From Luzula sylvatica (taxonomy: Eukaryota > Streptophyta > Magnoliopsida > Poales > Juncaceae), in NCBI GenBank assembly GCA_946800325.1, contig OX326956.1, positions 16,161,167 to 16,225,166 on the forward strand: a stretch of 64,000 bases of DNA, given 5' to 3'. Positions 1 through 12,884 of the stretch are shown one piece after another (positions within the stretch are counted from its first letter, which is position 1; every line of letters begins with the position of its first letter). The notes beneath the pieces were generated by a model. That model did no database searches, was not told the DNA's origin, and saw only the letters and a program-made list of their open reading frames with translations. A program made the translations under genes and the position numbers.

Positions 1-354
1 TTATTTTTACTTCAATCAGAATAGCAAGCACTATTTTTGCCTCCTCGCATCTACGAAACTGCTTGCATCGACGGTGGAGGGAGCTCTCTTGTCACCTCAA
101 ACCCTGCTGATTAAACAAAACCAACCTTGTAAATCCTGAAAAAAGATAATCGGAAAATGAATAAAATAAGAACTTACTGTCGCCATTGAAATCCACCAGC
201 CGTCAGCCACCAGCAAGCTATGAAATCCACCAGCCATCACTGAAATCATCGTCCAGCACAGCTGTATTATGCAGCCCCTCTATTCTGGCGGCGCAAAAAT
301 GTTTGTGGCGACACGTGGACACAAACACGTCCGTCGTATAATAAGCAAAAACAA
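1..354. other. Leading intergenic block, no gene seen
   Basis: This is the least AT-rich stretch of the first 6 kb. It holds short repeats of a phrase containing aaatccaccag, which also occurs around 6.70-6.80 kb, so the two places may share an origin. No open frame of useful length or recognisable protein was found on either strand. It ends where a long inverted-repeat element begins. Confidence 0.4.
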
Positions 355-1610
355 TTATTAATTTTTGATTCGCTCCAATATCTAATTATTTTTATATTTC
401 GGTTCAAATGTTAAAATAAGTATGAATTATAACTAATATTTGAAGTTTCGTAACTAACAAATTTTAAAGAGAAGCGCATTTTTAAATAGAATGTTTACAC
501 ACTTTTTTCATGACAAATTTTTATCCACGATGTATGTGTGACTATTTGAATATTATTTGGTAAACAACCCTTATGTTCTTTATTTTAATTTAGAAAATAG
601 CTCCCTAAACAATTTATTGGTAAAATAATGTTTTTATCTATTAATAGTGCGCAATTAACTTTTTGTGCTCACAAATAATAGGTGATAATGGATTGTATTT
701 AAAAAATATTAATATATAACCGATAACAATTTATTAGATCCAAATGAATTTGAAAAACTGAGATAAAATGCATGATAGTTGCTTGATTTAAATTCATGCT
801 TAATGCAACATAATGAAAAATCATTAATTTATGAGTAATTCTACACAACATGCTCTCGCAATATGTTTTCGGTGCAGAATATTGATTTTACATTAAATAT
901 TATATTCACACTATAAAATTGATTTAACTTAATTCAATCCACACTCTACACCTCATCATCTTGCTATCAATCATGTTGCGAAGGCATATTGTGTAGAATT
1001 ACTCTTAATTTATGGTTTTATCGGTCAAAATCAAAAGTAGAGGAGATTAAAATTGTAAACTTTTTAATTAAAAATGTAAAATTATAATTGTTTTAATTAA
1101 AATGTTAAATTATACATTTTTTATTTTTTTGGATACTGATAATTTGAATTGAATGTAAGAACTTATGATGCGTATGATGTTTCCATATTTTTTAAATGTG
1201 AAAATGAAAAAAAATCTAAATACACATCATCGTTTTTGTGGATGTTTGATATTTTATATGTTGCATTACTTGTCACAACAGAAAAAAATAATCTAACGTT
1301 TTAGTTTTGTAAAAATATTTATCAAAAAAAATTGGTATCTATATCTATGTGCAAATAACATTTCAACAAACAAAGAAAAAACAGAAATATAAATTAATGA
1401 TTAATGTGGCATAAAGTATTTTCATGCAAAAAATGTGTAAAAGTTCTATTTAAAAATCTGTTTCGTTTCAGTATTTGTTAGTTATGGTATTTCAAACAAT
1501 ATCTATAATTTATATTTAATTTAATATTATGATCGAAATATAATAAAATACTTGGATATTGGAGTATATACAAAATGAATGAAAAGAAATTAATTATTCC
1601 ATGAATGTAT
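355..1610. mobile_element. Long terminal-inverted-repeat element, copy A
   Basis: The left arm (about 355-511) and the reverse complement of the right arm (about 1418-1610) align over roughly 160-190 bases, both carrying the phrases gctccaatatc/actccaatatc, aactaacaaat and tttttaaatagaa. This makes an element of about 1.25 kb with long terminal inverted repeats and no transposase frame, so it looks non-autonomous. The same arm sequence recurs at 9205-13520 and 32.7-32.9 kb, so it is a dispersed family. No clear target-site duplication was found, so the superfamily is open; long arms of this kind are common in Mutator-like and foldback elements. Confidence 0.6.
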
Positions 1611-2619
1611 TTATTAGTTATAACTCAGTATGTAAGTGTGGATGTGAAAAATTGGATATTCATAAACATATACGAACATGAAAATATGTACATACAAATA
1701 TTCACATTTGATTAAATGGTGTTACGTTCTCTAAATAATCATATTTTATGTTAAATCATTTGTATAAACAATTAAATCTATAATAAAGATGTATTCTTTT
1801 TATATTTTTCTCTAAATTTATTTTTATATTTATAATCCTTTATCGACACGACGATCTTGGAATTTCAGAAGAAGAAGGTAAGCGTGTTTGTTAACCTAAT
1901 TAAATTAACAAAACTGTGTTATGAAACGAACCAGGTTGGTACAATATTTGGAGCCAATTTGACTAGAAATTGATTTTGTTTTAATCTTAGCTTACTGTTA
2001 TTATGGAGATTTTTATTTTGAATGAGCAATGAAATGTGTGTTTTGGATATGAACAAATGAATCTTCATGAATGGGCCTGTGGATGGAATTTCGTTATATA
2101 TATTTTTTGGGTTTATATGATATTTATATGATTTAGTATTTTCAGAAAGTAGATATAATTTTAGTTTTTATATATCTCAACTTTAGAGTTTATTATTGTA
2201 AATTTGTATTCACTCAAATTTGTAAAAAAATATACATAGTTCAATCAGAATATATCCCCAATTTTTGTTGGGCAACTTTTGCTTTTCGTTTTTTATTTTC
2301 AAATTGACAATGTTTGCAATGAAAGTATAGCTAACAATAAAACAATGAATGCTTGATATGAATTATTGATTTATTACTAAGAGTATTCGCGTTTCACGGG
2401 ATTTTTTTAAAATAAAAAATATAGCCACGTCATTTTACATCGATGACATGAACATATATCATTCGCTAGGTTCTTGACGGACCAAATGTATTTAATTTAT
2501 CACGTCATTTTTAACTTACATGATGGATGGTAAATATATATGAAATACTAATAAGTTAATGTATAATATTATAAAAGACACATTATATTTTAAAAATAAT
2601 TTAGAGATTTAATATGTAG
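1611..2619. other. AT-rich intergenic DNA
   Basis: No gene or RNA was recognised. A short phrase near 2225-2265 (tagttcaatcagaatatatc) recurs in direct orientation near 7620-7650, which suggests old dispersed repeats. Confidence 0.4.
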
Positions 2620-2850
2620 ACCAATTAAGTTTGCTATTTTGCAAAATAGACCAAAACGTTTGATAATTTGAAAAATAACACTCTCAACCTTTGAAAAGTG
2701 AGAGATTTTCAAATTATATTTTGGTTGATACTTCACCCCCGTTTGCACCACCCATCATTTATATAATTGAAGAAAACAATCAAATACTATATATTATTTT
2801 TAAATCATTATAAATCGTATGTTCTTTAAAATAAATTCATGTCTATTAAA
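2620..2850. repeat. Inverted-repeat arm paired with 7280-7505
   Basis: This arm, with phrases such as aaaataacactctc, ttggttgatacttca and catcatttatataattgaag, is repeated in reverse complement at about 7280-7505. The arms are roughly 4.4 kb apart and enclose the putative small minus-strand gene at 5214-6590. This may be one large element with inverted ends or two MITE copies in opposite orientation. No transposase was seen between them. Confidence 0.6.
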
Positions 2851-5213
2851 AATAATCATATTTTATAAAATGATATATATAATATTATTTAATTCTAAAA
2901 ATAAAAATCATACTTTCAATAATATTTTGTACAAGAAATTATTACTTTTAAGTATAATATCATATTCTCATTGTGTTAATTTTAAAAATCATATAATATT
3001 TTATTTTACAACATATCCTAAATTTTCTAGAACATAATTATTATTTAAAATAATTTTGTAATATTATCATTATTAAAAATATTTGCAAAAAAAAAAAAAT
3101 TTGAAATCGCAAATGGTTTAAAATATATTTTATTTTTGCAAAATATTCTCAAAAATGATAAAAATGTTATACATTATTTTAATAAAAGATATATTAATTG
3201 TATATTATTCATAATGGTACACAATATGCATGCTTCCTACTAAATTGTGATTAACTTTTCATTTGGATAAAACCAAAATAAAATATCGCGAATATATAAT
3301 TGTTATCATGAATTTTTTTATTACTTCTACAAATATTTTTCCGAGCAGATGATAATTGAATAATAAAATCTAGTTATATTTATTTGAGTAATATTGAATA
3401 AATTTTTTTTATCTTACTTAACCATTGATAGGCGAACCATTTTTCTTGCAGAAGAGGAGAGGACATTGAAAATATTAGAAAGTGTGATCATATCTGCAAC
3501 ATTTGATGAGGAGGAGCTGACAAAAAATAAAACTGATTATGTGATTCCTAATTTGTAGCTACATTCACTTCAATAGAATAGGACCGTATTTTCAATTTTA
3601 TATTGTTGTGTCAATGATTTCAAAAGGGTATAAATTCGAAAAATGTACTTTAAATGTAAATATGAAAATGTAGCTTTGCAAATTCATAGACATTGTATGC
3701 TAATTTTATTTAAAAAAATATTCACAAATGAGAATTGCGCTCGTCTTTGTTTTGATTTTTTAATTATGTAAGTACAGTTCTATTATATGATAATGCTTGT
3801 GTCATACAAATTTGTTGAGATGAAATTATGTACATTGTTTTGTTATTTTATTTTATTTAATTTATATGTTACTCATAACATTGATCTGAAATTAATTAAT
3901 TACATCGTATATATTTTTAGGTTATTATCATACCATATAAATACATTTACAATACAATCAGTTTATTTTTAAGATGTAATATATAATCAGTCAAGACCTA
4001 ATTTTCTATCCAATCAACTTTCACACAATTCCTAAATAATACACTGACAACATTTTAAATTATTAAATTACCACAATCTAATTGGAATATAATACTACAA
4101 ATGTTTAACAATTGAGTTCACAAATATTCAAACATATGCACACACTGAACTAATTATATTGTAAATGTATAAGATGGTCACAATATTATTTGTTAAATTT
4201 TAAAATGCATCAAGGATGGCTTAAATGTAAACGAAGGGTTTTACCTGCCATGCTGATTCCTGTATAATGATAGGTATATTATTTGATCACTTGGCAAAAC
4301 AAAATAAATAATACATTTCATGTAAATCAATACACAAAACGTCACAATTCTTATGCATTAAGAAACATTCATCATCCAAAACAAATACACAGAATTACAT
4401 GTCATTAGGATAATAACAAAATGTGACCCCGTCTAAATAGTAAAGAGCACAGACAAATAGTTGTGTACATTTGCATCTAACCGAACTTAGATAATTATCA
4501 TGTCTTTGAAACAACGAAACATCATCATATGTATATACAAATAACGGCAAAAAAAATTAGGTGGTCCTTTTCTTCAATTCAAGTCTGTCGAAAATTGGGC
4601 ATGAAAACAAATGTGTTTTACTTGTGGCACTGACCTAGCAAGTCCTTAAAAATAATTATTTACATTCATTCAATTTTCAACTTAAGAGGGTTATATTTGT
4701 AAATAAAATACCTTTTGACCAATGAAAAAATGCTTTCATCTATCATGTTTCTATCTACATCCCCCTAAAACAAAATATTTTCAGTTTAATTCCTCAAAAG
4801 AAAATATTCGATTTACACCATTAAAAATGATACTATCTATTATTATCATTTTTTTGAATTAAAAATGATATTATTATGGAATCATGTTTTGATGTACCAT
4901 TTTGAGTGTGGATATAACATTTTGAGGTAACTGGATATAGGGATGAGGGACTTATTTCGTAGTATTTATTGTATAACTTATAATTTTGGTCTATACTAAT
5001 TATAAGTATGGATTTGATATTTGTTTCTATAATCACCGATTTTTGTTTCCTTAATGGTACTTTTTTCTTCAAAATTGATAAAATAATATAGAACAATAAC
5101 GAAATTAGGTATCATCTTTTTTAGGCATAATGCAAGGATTATTTTGTAAAATATGTACAATTTTTTTTTGCGGAAGTGAATGAGAATGATAATATGATAA
5201 AGTTGAGTGATGC
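2851..5213. other. AT-rich intergenic DNA
   Basis: The open frames here are short and made of low-complexity, mostly AT codons (Ile, Tyr, Phe, Leu, Lys). None resembles a known family. No RNA gene or inverted repeat was recognised. Confidence 0.4.
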
Positions 5214-6590
5214 TTACCAAAAATAATGTGAGGAGATAACGCTCATCAGCAATGCAATTTCATCCATTTCCTGGCTGTAAGAAAAAATAATAATACTACT
5301 ACGAATTAGAATATTTTTTTAAATTTTTTTAAGGGGTTTTATGTAATTAAGAACTTAAATGTATAATAAATTTTTTTTTTTATAGTTTACCCTGCAATGT
5401 TGCTTCAATTTGTTGTACTACAGATTATTAGCAAGAATTAACAAATCATGCCTCCTCTTAATTGAAATGCAATTCAACCAAATTGCATATTTATACTAAC
5501 TATTATTATATCAATTTAATAAAAATGATAAATGAATGGATTTTATGAAAAACCTGAGCACTTTTTCGAATTTGAGATTCTTCAATTTCAGGCGAGAAAG
5601 CATACGAAAATCTTCCATTTCCATGTGGACAGGGATCCTGAAAACAGAAAAAAATAGTTTTTTTAAAGATATTAACAAAATATAGGGGCTATATTGAAAA
5701 ATTTCTCATGAACCATTGGGTAGCATTAAATTAGAGTGTGACAAATTGACAATATGACCTAATAGTATAATTATGCTAATGATTAGTTATGATTATACTT
5801 ATGATTACCCACATTGTATAAAATAGTAATACATAAATACTTACAAAGAGGTCCTTAATTATAATTTTTTTACAAAGAGGTCCTTATAAAATAGTAATAC
5901 AAAAATTCGAAGAAAGGAATAATTAGAAAATTATCTCATAAAAAAAACTTCATGAATTTGATGGAATAGATATAGAGCAAATGCTTACTGTACCAACATA
6001 TCATAATGATAATGCAATAGAAGAATCAATTTAGAAATTAATTACAAAGAGGTCCTTGATTATTAATATTTTTACCAAAAACTCAGATATTGAAAAAGGG
6101 TCAATTAGAAAAACACCTCATAAAAGTGATAAATTCATTTGAATTGAATGTAGTGTTTCATATACGAACATCACAATGACACTGCAAGAGAAGGATAAAT
6201 AATTAGACCAATTTCATCAAAATAACAGATAATTCAATCATGGGGGATCTCAGTCATATAACAGTTTACTTCTAAGTCTTAATTCTAAGTCTTGATTAAT
6301 TAATATTATGTCCCCAATTGACTCATAATTAGTTCAATCTGGCCTCAGTCATATAACAGTTGATAAATTCACAATCAAGCACAAAAAAATTAAATATTCA
6401 AAAATGAAAACAACAGCAAATTAAGTATTCAAAAAGTACGAAAACTAAACAACAAATTAAGACCTCACCTTCATGTAGATTAGCTACCTGATCAACTGTA
6501 ACACAAACATTATTCAAAAATCAAAATTACCGATAAGATATTTAGAAATTACCTAAAAGAATAACTTTGCTGCAAAGAAACCTCATCTTT
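5214..6590 (-). CDS. Putative four-exon gene for a 60-residue peptide
   Basis: Four exons can be joined on the minus strand at good splice signals: 6553-6590 (ATG at 6584-6586), an 8-base microexon 6488-6495, 5554-5637, and 5218-5270. Phases agree at each junction. The 84-base exon is open in the coding frame, follows a strong pyrimidine tract plus CAG, and encodes a stretch beginning DPCPHGNGRFSYAF. If the last GTAAGC donor is not used, the frame stops at 5214-5216 after ...SSHYFW, giving 60 residues. I do not recognise the product. A 5' leader could lie at 6.77-6.90 kb, where a CAG-GTATGA donor is visible. It may be a real small gene, a gene fragment carried by the surrounding inverted-repeat element, or chance. 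Confidence 0.3.
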
Positions 6591-6934
6591 CTGTAAAACA
6601 AACGAAATTTAATAGAAGATAATCATCAATTATTTTCCCCTAATTCTTCACAATTTAATTATCCTAAATCTGAAATCAACCCTAATCAGCAAACTCCACC
6701 AGAAATAGTTCACACCCTAATCAAAACACTCATTGGAAGCCATAATCACGAGAAAAAAAGAATCTAATTCATACCTGCAATAAAATCCACCAGAAATCGA
6801 TTGAAATCGTTCGCCTCGGTTTGCAAGAGATTTAAATCGTGAAGAAATAGTGAGAGGCTGTGAAGAAATCGCGAGAAGTAGTGAAGAATCGCTGGGCCGT
6901 GGAGTTACTTGCTGGGCGTTCTAGATGGTGTGCC

Positions 6935-6937
6935 TCC

Positions 6938-7008
<71 letters not shown>
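6935..7008. repeat. (CT)n(TA)n microsatellite
   Basis: A short CT run (about 6935-6953) passes directly into a TA run of more than 50 bases. It lies just outside the possible 5' leader of the putative small minus-strand gene. Confidence 0.9.
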
Positions 7009-7012
<4 letters not shown>

Positions 7013-7279
7013 GGAAGCTAAACTACTTAATTAAATAACAACATTTTGGTACTTAATGTCTTTTTACCATTAGATTTGTATTGTGATTTGTGTTTTTTCA
7101 TGATTTATTTATATATATATATATACTAATACGATTTTTCAAATTAATACGATGAGAATATAGTCTTATAAATCTAATAATTTTTTTGTACAATATTTTT
7201 GTAAATATGATTTTTTATTTTCGAAATAAACTACTATTATATATCATTTTATAAAATATAAATATTTTTAATTACACAA

Positions 7280-7505
7280 ATTTATTTTAAATAAAATATG
7301 ATTTTTTATGATTCAAAAATAAAATATAGTATTTATTTGATTTTTTCTTCAATTATATAAATGATGGACATATATAATGGTGCAAACTGGGATGAAGTAT
7401 CAACCAAAGTAGAATTTGAAAACTCTCGACTTTTGTCGAGAGTGTTATTTTTCAAATTTCTAAATTTATTGGTCTATTTTGTGAAATAACAAACTTAATT
7501 GGTTC
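7280..7505. repeat. Inverted-repeat arm paired with 2620-2850
   Basis: Reverse complement of the arm at 2620-2850, recognisable by cttcaattatataaatgatg, tgaagtatcaaccaaagt and gagagtgttatttttcaa. It differs at many positions, so the pair is old. It also contains a local hairpin (ctctcgacttttgtcgagag) that the partner lacks in that form. Confidence 0.6.
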
Positions 7506-8058
7506 ATAAACCAAAATTTCCCTATCATTTATCTAAAAGATATTGTACAACAAAAATTTATATTTCATACTAAACATTCATTGTACTTCAACAATTTGTA
7601 TTGACTTAAAATAATATACGTAGTTCAATCACAATATATCCCAATATATTTTATTGAATTTTTATTTTGATATTTATATTATCATAATTGCTACATAATA
7701 GTTTTCTGATTTTAATTTGTGAATAAATTATGTAATAAACATGATGCAAAAGAAAACATATTTACATGCTCATAATTTATAGTTTCTTTAAAATTTAATA
7801 TGTTCAGAAAAGTACAAATAATTATTAAACAAATACATCAAATATTTTAATATTCATATATTTTAACTTACATGATCACATGTAAAACATATATTGTACA
7901 TCAAATATATCGGAACCAAGCGGGTCCTCAAAAGTGAATCCAACGGATTGGGGATACATTGTACTTTTTAGAAAAAGTATATTTCATATTAATATAAGAT
8001 ATCTAAAGTACAATAAAAAATTATAGTTCCGATTAAACATGCATTGTATTTAAAAAAT

Positions 8059-8597
8059 GGGCTAGGTTCAATGGTTAACACCCTTGTTTGGTCAACTCGG
8101 CCAACAACGTTTATTTCTCAAATTATATAAATGAAAATTAAATTTTAATCGTGTAGATGTAATCTATATCATTTAGATATGTTGTAGAATAAATTTTGTT
8201 TCATTTGCATTTTTCTATCTAAGCGAATCGATAAGTTATTTTCACAACCGTCTATTTCAGTATTTTTTTGGATTTCGGAAAGAAAAGTCGTAACATTGCA
8301 AAAGTTAATCTAACGTCTATATGTATAATTTAAATTAAATCCAATGAAAAAAGTTCGAATTTTAAAATTGATTTCATGATGAATCATGTCGTAAATATTG
8401 TCATCCGTCAATATCTTTACGTATCGTGATGGAGATGATAAACATATTTATTTTTCATGAAGTTAAATCTATAACATTCTCAAGTGTTGTATATCACATC
8501 TATGCGGTTGTATTTTTATTTTCATATGTATATTGTGAGAAATAAACGTTATTGACCGAGTTGGCCAAATAAGAATGTTGGTCATTGAACCTAGCCC
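8059..8597. mobile_element. Mutator-like MITE (539 bp)
   Basis: The ends are inverted repeats of about 60-70 bases: gggctaggttcaatg at the left and cattgaacctagccc at the right, extending through an ggccaac/gttggcc stretch and acgtttatttctca/tgagaaataaacgt. The element is flanked by tttaaaaaat at 8049-8058 and tttaaaaata at 8598-8607, an imperfect direct repeat of about 9 bases. A 9-bp target duplication with long inverted ends is typical of Mutator-like elements. No coding frame is present, so this is a non-autonomous copy. Confidence 0.7.
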
Positions 8598-8607
8598 TTT
8601 AAAAATA

Positions 8608-9204
8608 TATATAATACTTAGTAAATAACATAATACACAATTAAAAACATATACAATGCAACTGAATAGTATATCTTATAGAAATAAGGAGCATTTGTTC
8701 ATGTAATCCATTATGGGATGAAAATTTGAAAAATAATTTTTTTTCGAGAATACTCCAAAAATGATTCAGAACTGATTTTTAAATCTCGGTGGCACCAGAT
8801 TTTAAAATCTCTATTGGTTAATTTATTTATTAGACCTAGATTATAAAATCAGTTCAATTTTAATTCAAAACATGATATATTTTTCCATACTTTATCATAA
8901 TATTTTTTATGTTATAGTTAGTACATTTAAATAAAGTGATAACTACTACATGTTAACTATTAATTTAATATATAATAAATAAATATATGAAAAAGGGTTG
9001 GCACAATACATTATTTTGAGTTGTACTCTCCATGTAAGTGTCGAGAACATTCCGGATTTTGGATCAAAACAGATTTTGATTCTACTATCTATGCTAATTG
9101 AAACCTTCTCGTCTTTAAATATCTAGCTTGTATTAATACTATCTAAATTATTTTGAAATAATAGTTTGATTGTAGTTGCAAGTATTCTTATAATAAACGT
9201 AGAA
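8608..9204. other. AT-rich intergenic DNA
   Basis: Nothing recognisable on either strand between the MITE and the composite inverted-repeat element. Confidence 0.4.
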
Positions 9205-9570
9205 AAAAATATTCATTTTTGATTCACTCCAATATCCGAGTATTCTTATATTTGGGTTCTAATGTTAAAATTAATATAAATTATAGATAATGTTTGAAGT
9301 CTCGTAATTAACAAATTTTAAAAGAAAAGCACATTTTTAAATAGAACTCTTTTACACACTTTTTTCATGACGAACTTTTATCCACGATATACGTGTGACT
9401 ATTTGAATATTATTTTGTAAACAGTCTTTATTTTATTTTGAATTAATTTATAAAATAGTTCCCTAAACAACTTATTGGGAGAATAAAGTTTTTACCTATT
9501 AATGATGTGGAAGTTATCTTTTGTACCCACAACTAAAGGTGATAATGGATTGTATTAAAAAAGTAATCAA

Positions 9571-11365
9571 TCTATATACTAATGCAAGGGGATTTGCTGC
9601 CTCCTGGTGCAGCCACGTCACCAGGGGCCTATTCGTAAAAAAAAAAAATTTATATTTTGGTCCTTTCTTATTTACAAATTGGTCTTTTTTAAAAAAAAAA
9701 TTACATTTTGGTCCCTTTTTTTTACATTTTGGTCCTTTATATTTGCATTTTGGTCCTTCGAAGTTTTAATATTCATATTTTGGTTCAGGGGCCTCAAATT
9801 GGTCCTGTTTTTTAAAAAAAATTACATTTTGGTCCTTCTTTATCACATTTCGGTCCTTTATATTTGCATTTTGGTCTTTTTTTCGAAAAAAAATTACATT
9901 TTGGTCCTTTTTTTTACATTTTGGTCCTTTATATTTGCATTTTGGCCCTTCGAAGTTTTGAAATTTACATTTTAGTCCAGGCAGCCACGTCACCAGGAGT
10001 CTATTTGTAAAAAAAATTATTTTTTTTACATTGTGGTCCTTTTTTATTTACAAATTGGTCCTTTTTTCCAAAAAAATTTACATTTTGGTCTTTTTTTTCC
10101 ATTTTGGTCCTTTTGTATTTACAAATTGGTCCTTTTTTCGAAAAAAATTTACATTTTGGTCCTTTTTTTTCTCATTTTGGTCCTTTATATTTGCATTTTG
10201 GCCCTTCGAAGTTTTGAAATTTACATTTTAGTCCAGGGGCCTCAAATTGGTCATATTTTTAAAAAAAAATTATATTTTTGTCCTTTTTTCACATTTTGGT
10301 CCTTTATATTTGCATTTTTGTCCTCCGAAGTTTTAAAATTTACATTTTGGTCCTTTATTATTTTTCTTGAAAAACTAAAATAAAATTATAATAAGTTGAA
10401 CAATATTAATAAAAGAACATCTTGCAAATATTTAAAAATAAAATATCACAAAACTATTAAAAAATACATAAAAAGAAAACTAAAATAAAAAATAGATGTT
10501 TAAATAGATATTTTCTATGAATATATTTGCAAGGTGTTTATTTATTATCATTTAATGTTAGTTTTTTTATGAATAAAGAATGTAATATTAAAATTATATA
10601 AACAAAATATGTAATAATTTAAATTTTTTTAAATCACTACGTGTTAAGAAGTGTTTATGAATTTTCTTAAAATTAATAAAAAATAACAAAAATAAGTTTT
10701 AATTATTACATATGAGATTTGGAGGGTATTTTGGAAAAAAATAAAATTAATATCATCCATAAGGAGTATTTTAAAATAAAAGTTTGGTAAAGAGTTTTTT
10801 TTTTTGGGAGTTTACGAAAAGATAGAGAATTTTTTATAATATCCAAAAAAGATTAGGGGGTTAAAAATATACCAAATCATGGATGTGCAAATAATCATGA
10901 CATAATTTAAATTAAAGATTCGAACGAAACGGTTAGCGATGACATCGTCAAACTTTGTTGTTGGCTGACCACACAAAGGACGAAAAATATTTGTACTAAA
11001 TATGTAGCGAAATTAAAGATTTGTGAAATTAAAAACACTATTTTTTCAGCAATGTTTTCTGAACTATTATGTTCTTAATAAATTTCATGACGACTCATTC
11101 GTTCTTTTTCCTTATTTTACTTATGAAGTATAAAATATAGATAATTTTTTTAGCAATAACCGTTTGAATTATTCAAGAAATCCGGCTCTTAAAATTTTCA
11201 AACGATTTTTGCTACAAAATTTCACTCGCACACAACACACTAAATTACACATATAATAATGATTACAAAAAGAAAGTCACATACACAAAACGAACAACAA
11301 TTTTTTTCAACTACATTACTTATAAACCCGAACAGCCCCGCGCAATTGCGCGGGGATAATGCTAG
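9571..11365 (+). mobile_element. Non-autonomous Helitron inserted in copy B
   Basis: It starts with TC (tctatatactaatgc) after an A and ends with CTAG followed by T. Just before the end is a perfect GC-rich hairpin (cccgcgcaattgcgcgggg) and then ataatgctag. These are the hallmarks of Helitrons: 5' TC, 3' hairpin plus CTRR, insertion between A and T with no target duplication. The same host sequence without the insert is present at about 690-710 and, inverted, at about 13190-13210. No Rep/helicase frame is present. The 5' half is filled by a ggtcc-rich tandem array. A related copy lies at 39064-39854. Confidence 0.85.
9650..10365 (+). repeat. Tandem array of cattttggtcctt units
   Basis: More than 25 diverged units of about 20-24 bases carry the core cattttggtcc or caaattggtcc separated by T/A runs. 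A longer block starting gcagccacgtcaccagg is repeated at about 9610 and 9981. The long frames on both strands here (Phe/Trp/Leu-rich one way, Gln/Asn/Lys-rich the other) come from the repeat and are not genes. The same array type fills the Helitron at 39064-39854. Confidence 0.85.
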
Positions 11366-11771
11366 TAATATATAAATCCGATGACAATTTATAGGATCCA
11401 AATGCATTTGGAAAACTGAGATAAAATGCATGATATGTAATGCTTGAATTAAATTCATGCTTGATGCAACATTAATAATGAGAGGTTATACATAATCATT
11501 AATTTATCTAAAGTTGAGGAGAACTGGACGGTATTCTTGCTCTCTGCTTCAAACAATTATTTTTATCTAAATAAAACATTTCTTTATTTTTTTTTATGAA
11601 TTGTGATAGTTTGAATCGAATGTACGAAGTTATTCGTGATATTAGCTTTTATTATGAGCATGTGATGTTTCAATATATCGTAGATGTGAAAATAAAAATT
11701 TCTAAATATGTGTTTGTAGATGTTTGATATTTTATATTTGCAATACATATCACAACAAACAGAAAAAAAAA

Positions 11772-12438
11772 CAAGGAAAATTTTTTATTTTAATCCATCT
11801 GTTCATTTTCTTCCTTAATTTATTTTTTGAGTCACTTCGTACCTTCGTTTATTTTAAATATTCATTTTGATATCTCAATTAATTAATGGATTACGCGGCA
11901 ACTAAATTTTAGTGAGCTAGTGAATGATGTGACAAAAATTAATGACATAACAATAAAATTTGTAAAAAAATATAATTTTTTTTTTTATGTTTTGAATCCT
12001 GAGAATCAGATTTTTTCCAAAATCACTTGCAACATAAATCTTAGAGAAATTCAGTTTTCCCTCTTAGTCTCAAATCGTGCTGTTTCTTCCACGAGCCTAC
12101 TCCAAAAAAAAATTTCCAGTTTTTTCAAAATCAATTTGCATCCAAAATCTTTTATTTTTCTAGGGTTTATGCGCTAATTGATTTTTTCGGAATTAAATAC
12201 ACAAAAAAAGAAAGAAAAAATTATATGTGGGACATCAAATTTTATTATCATGCCATCAATTTTTGTCACATCATTTATCAGTTGATTAAAATTTAACTGT
12301 CACATCATATGTTAACTACCGAAGAAAGCAAAATAAACATTTAATAAAATGAAGGTGCAAAATGACTCAAAAAATAAATTAGGGAACAAAATGAACAATA
12401 AGAATATATGAGGGATTAAAAGCAGACTTTTTCTAAAA
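11772..12438. mobile_element. Foldback element nested in copy B
   Basis: The two halves are inverted copies over about 170 bases: ttttaatccatctgttcatt...ttattttttgagtca at the left and the reverse complement of aatgactcaaaaaataaatt...gggattaaaa at the right. Copy A lacks this block between its cagaaaaaaa and aatctaacg phrases, which marks it as a later insertion. No protein is encoded. Ends are approximate because the target is A-rich. Confidence 0.6.
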
Positions 12439-12884
12439 AACAATCTAATGTTATCTTTTTGCAAAAATATTATCAATTTTTTTTTTGGCATAGATGATGT
12501 GGGGCTTTTCTTTAACACAAATCTAGAGTTTATGAGAAGTAATATTTTCTATTTCAAACATGTATAAAGTAAATAAAATGTAAAAATGGCATGCTATACT
12601 TATGTATAAATTAAAATTATATGTGAATATGAATTGTTTTTAGTGTTATATACATTTTCAATGTTTTTGAGATTTTCATAATGTTATTCAAAGAATGCAA
12701 GATATATTTGTGTGTAAAGAAAAATTGGTCCAATAAATACATATTAGTTATATCAATTATGTATTATACGATACAATAAATTAGTTAAATAATTAAAATC
12801 CACAAAGACATACAAAATATTTTTAATATAATTATTATTTTAACTATATTTATAATTTTTTCGTCCAAAAGCTCGAAAATGTCA

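Noticed and set aside
9521..10383. Long frames in both directions across the ggtcc array
   Set aside because: Low-complexity Phe/Leu/Trp or Lys/Asn/Gln peptides caused by the repeat and T/A runs.
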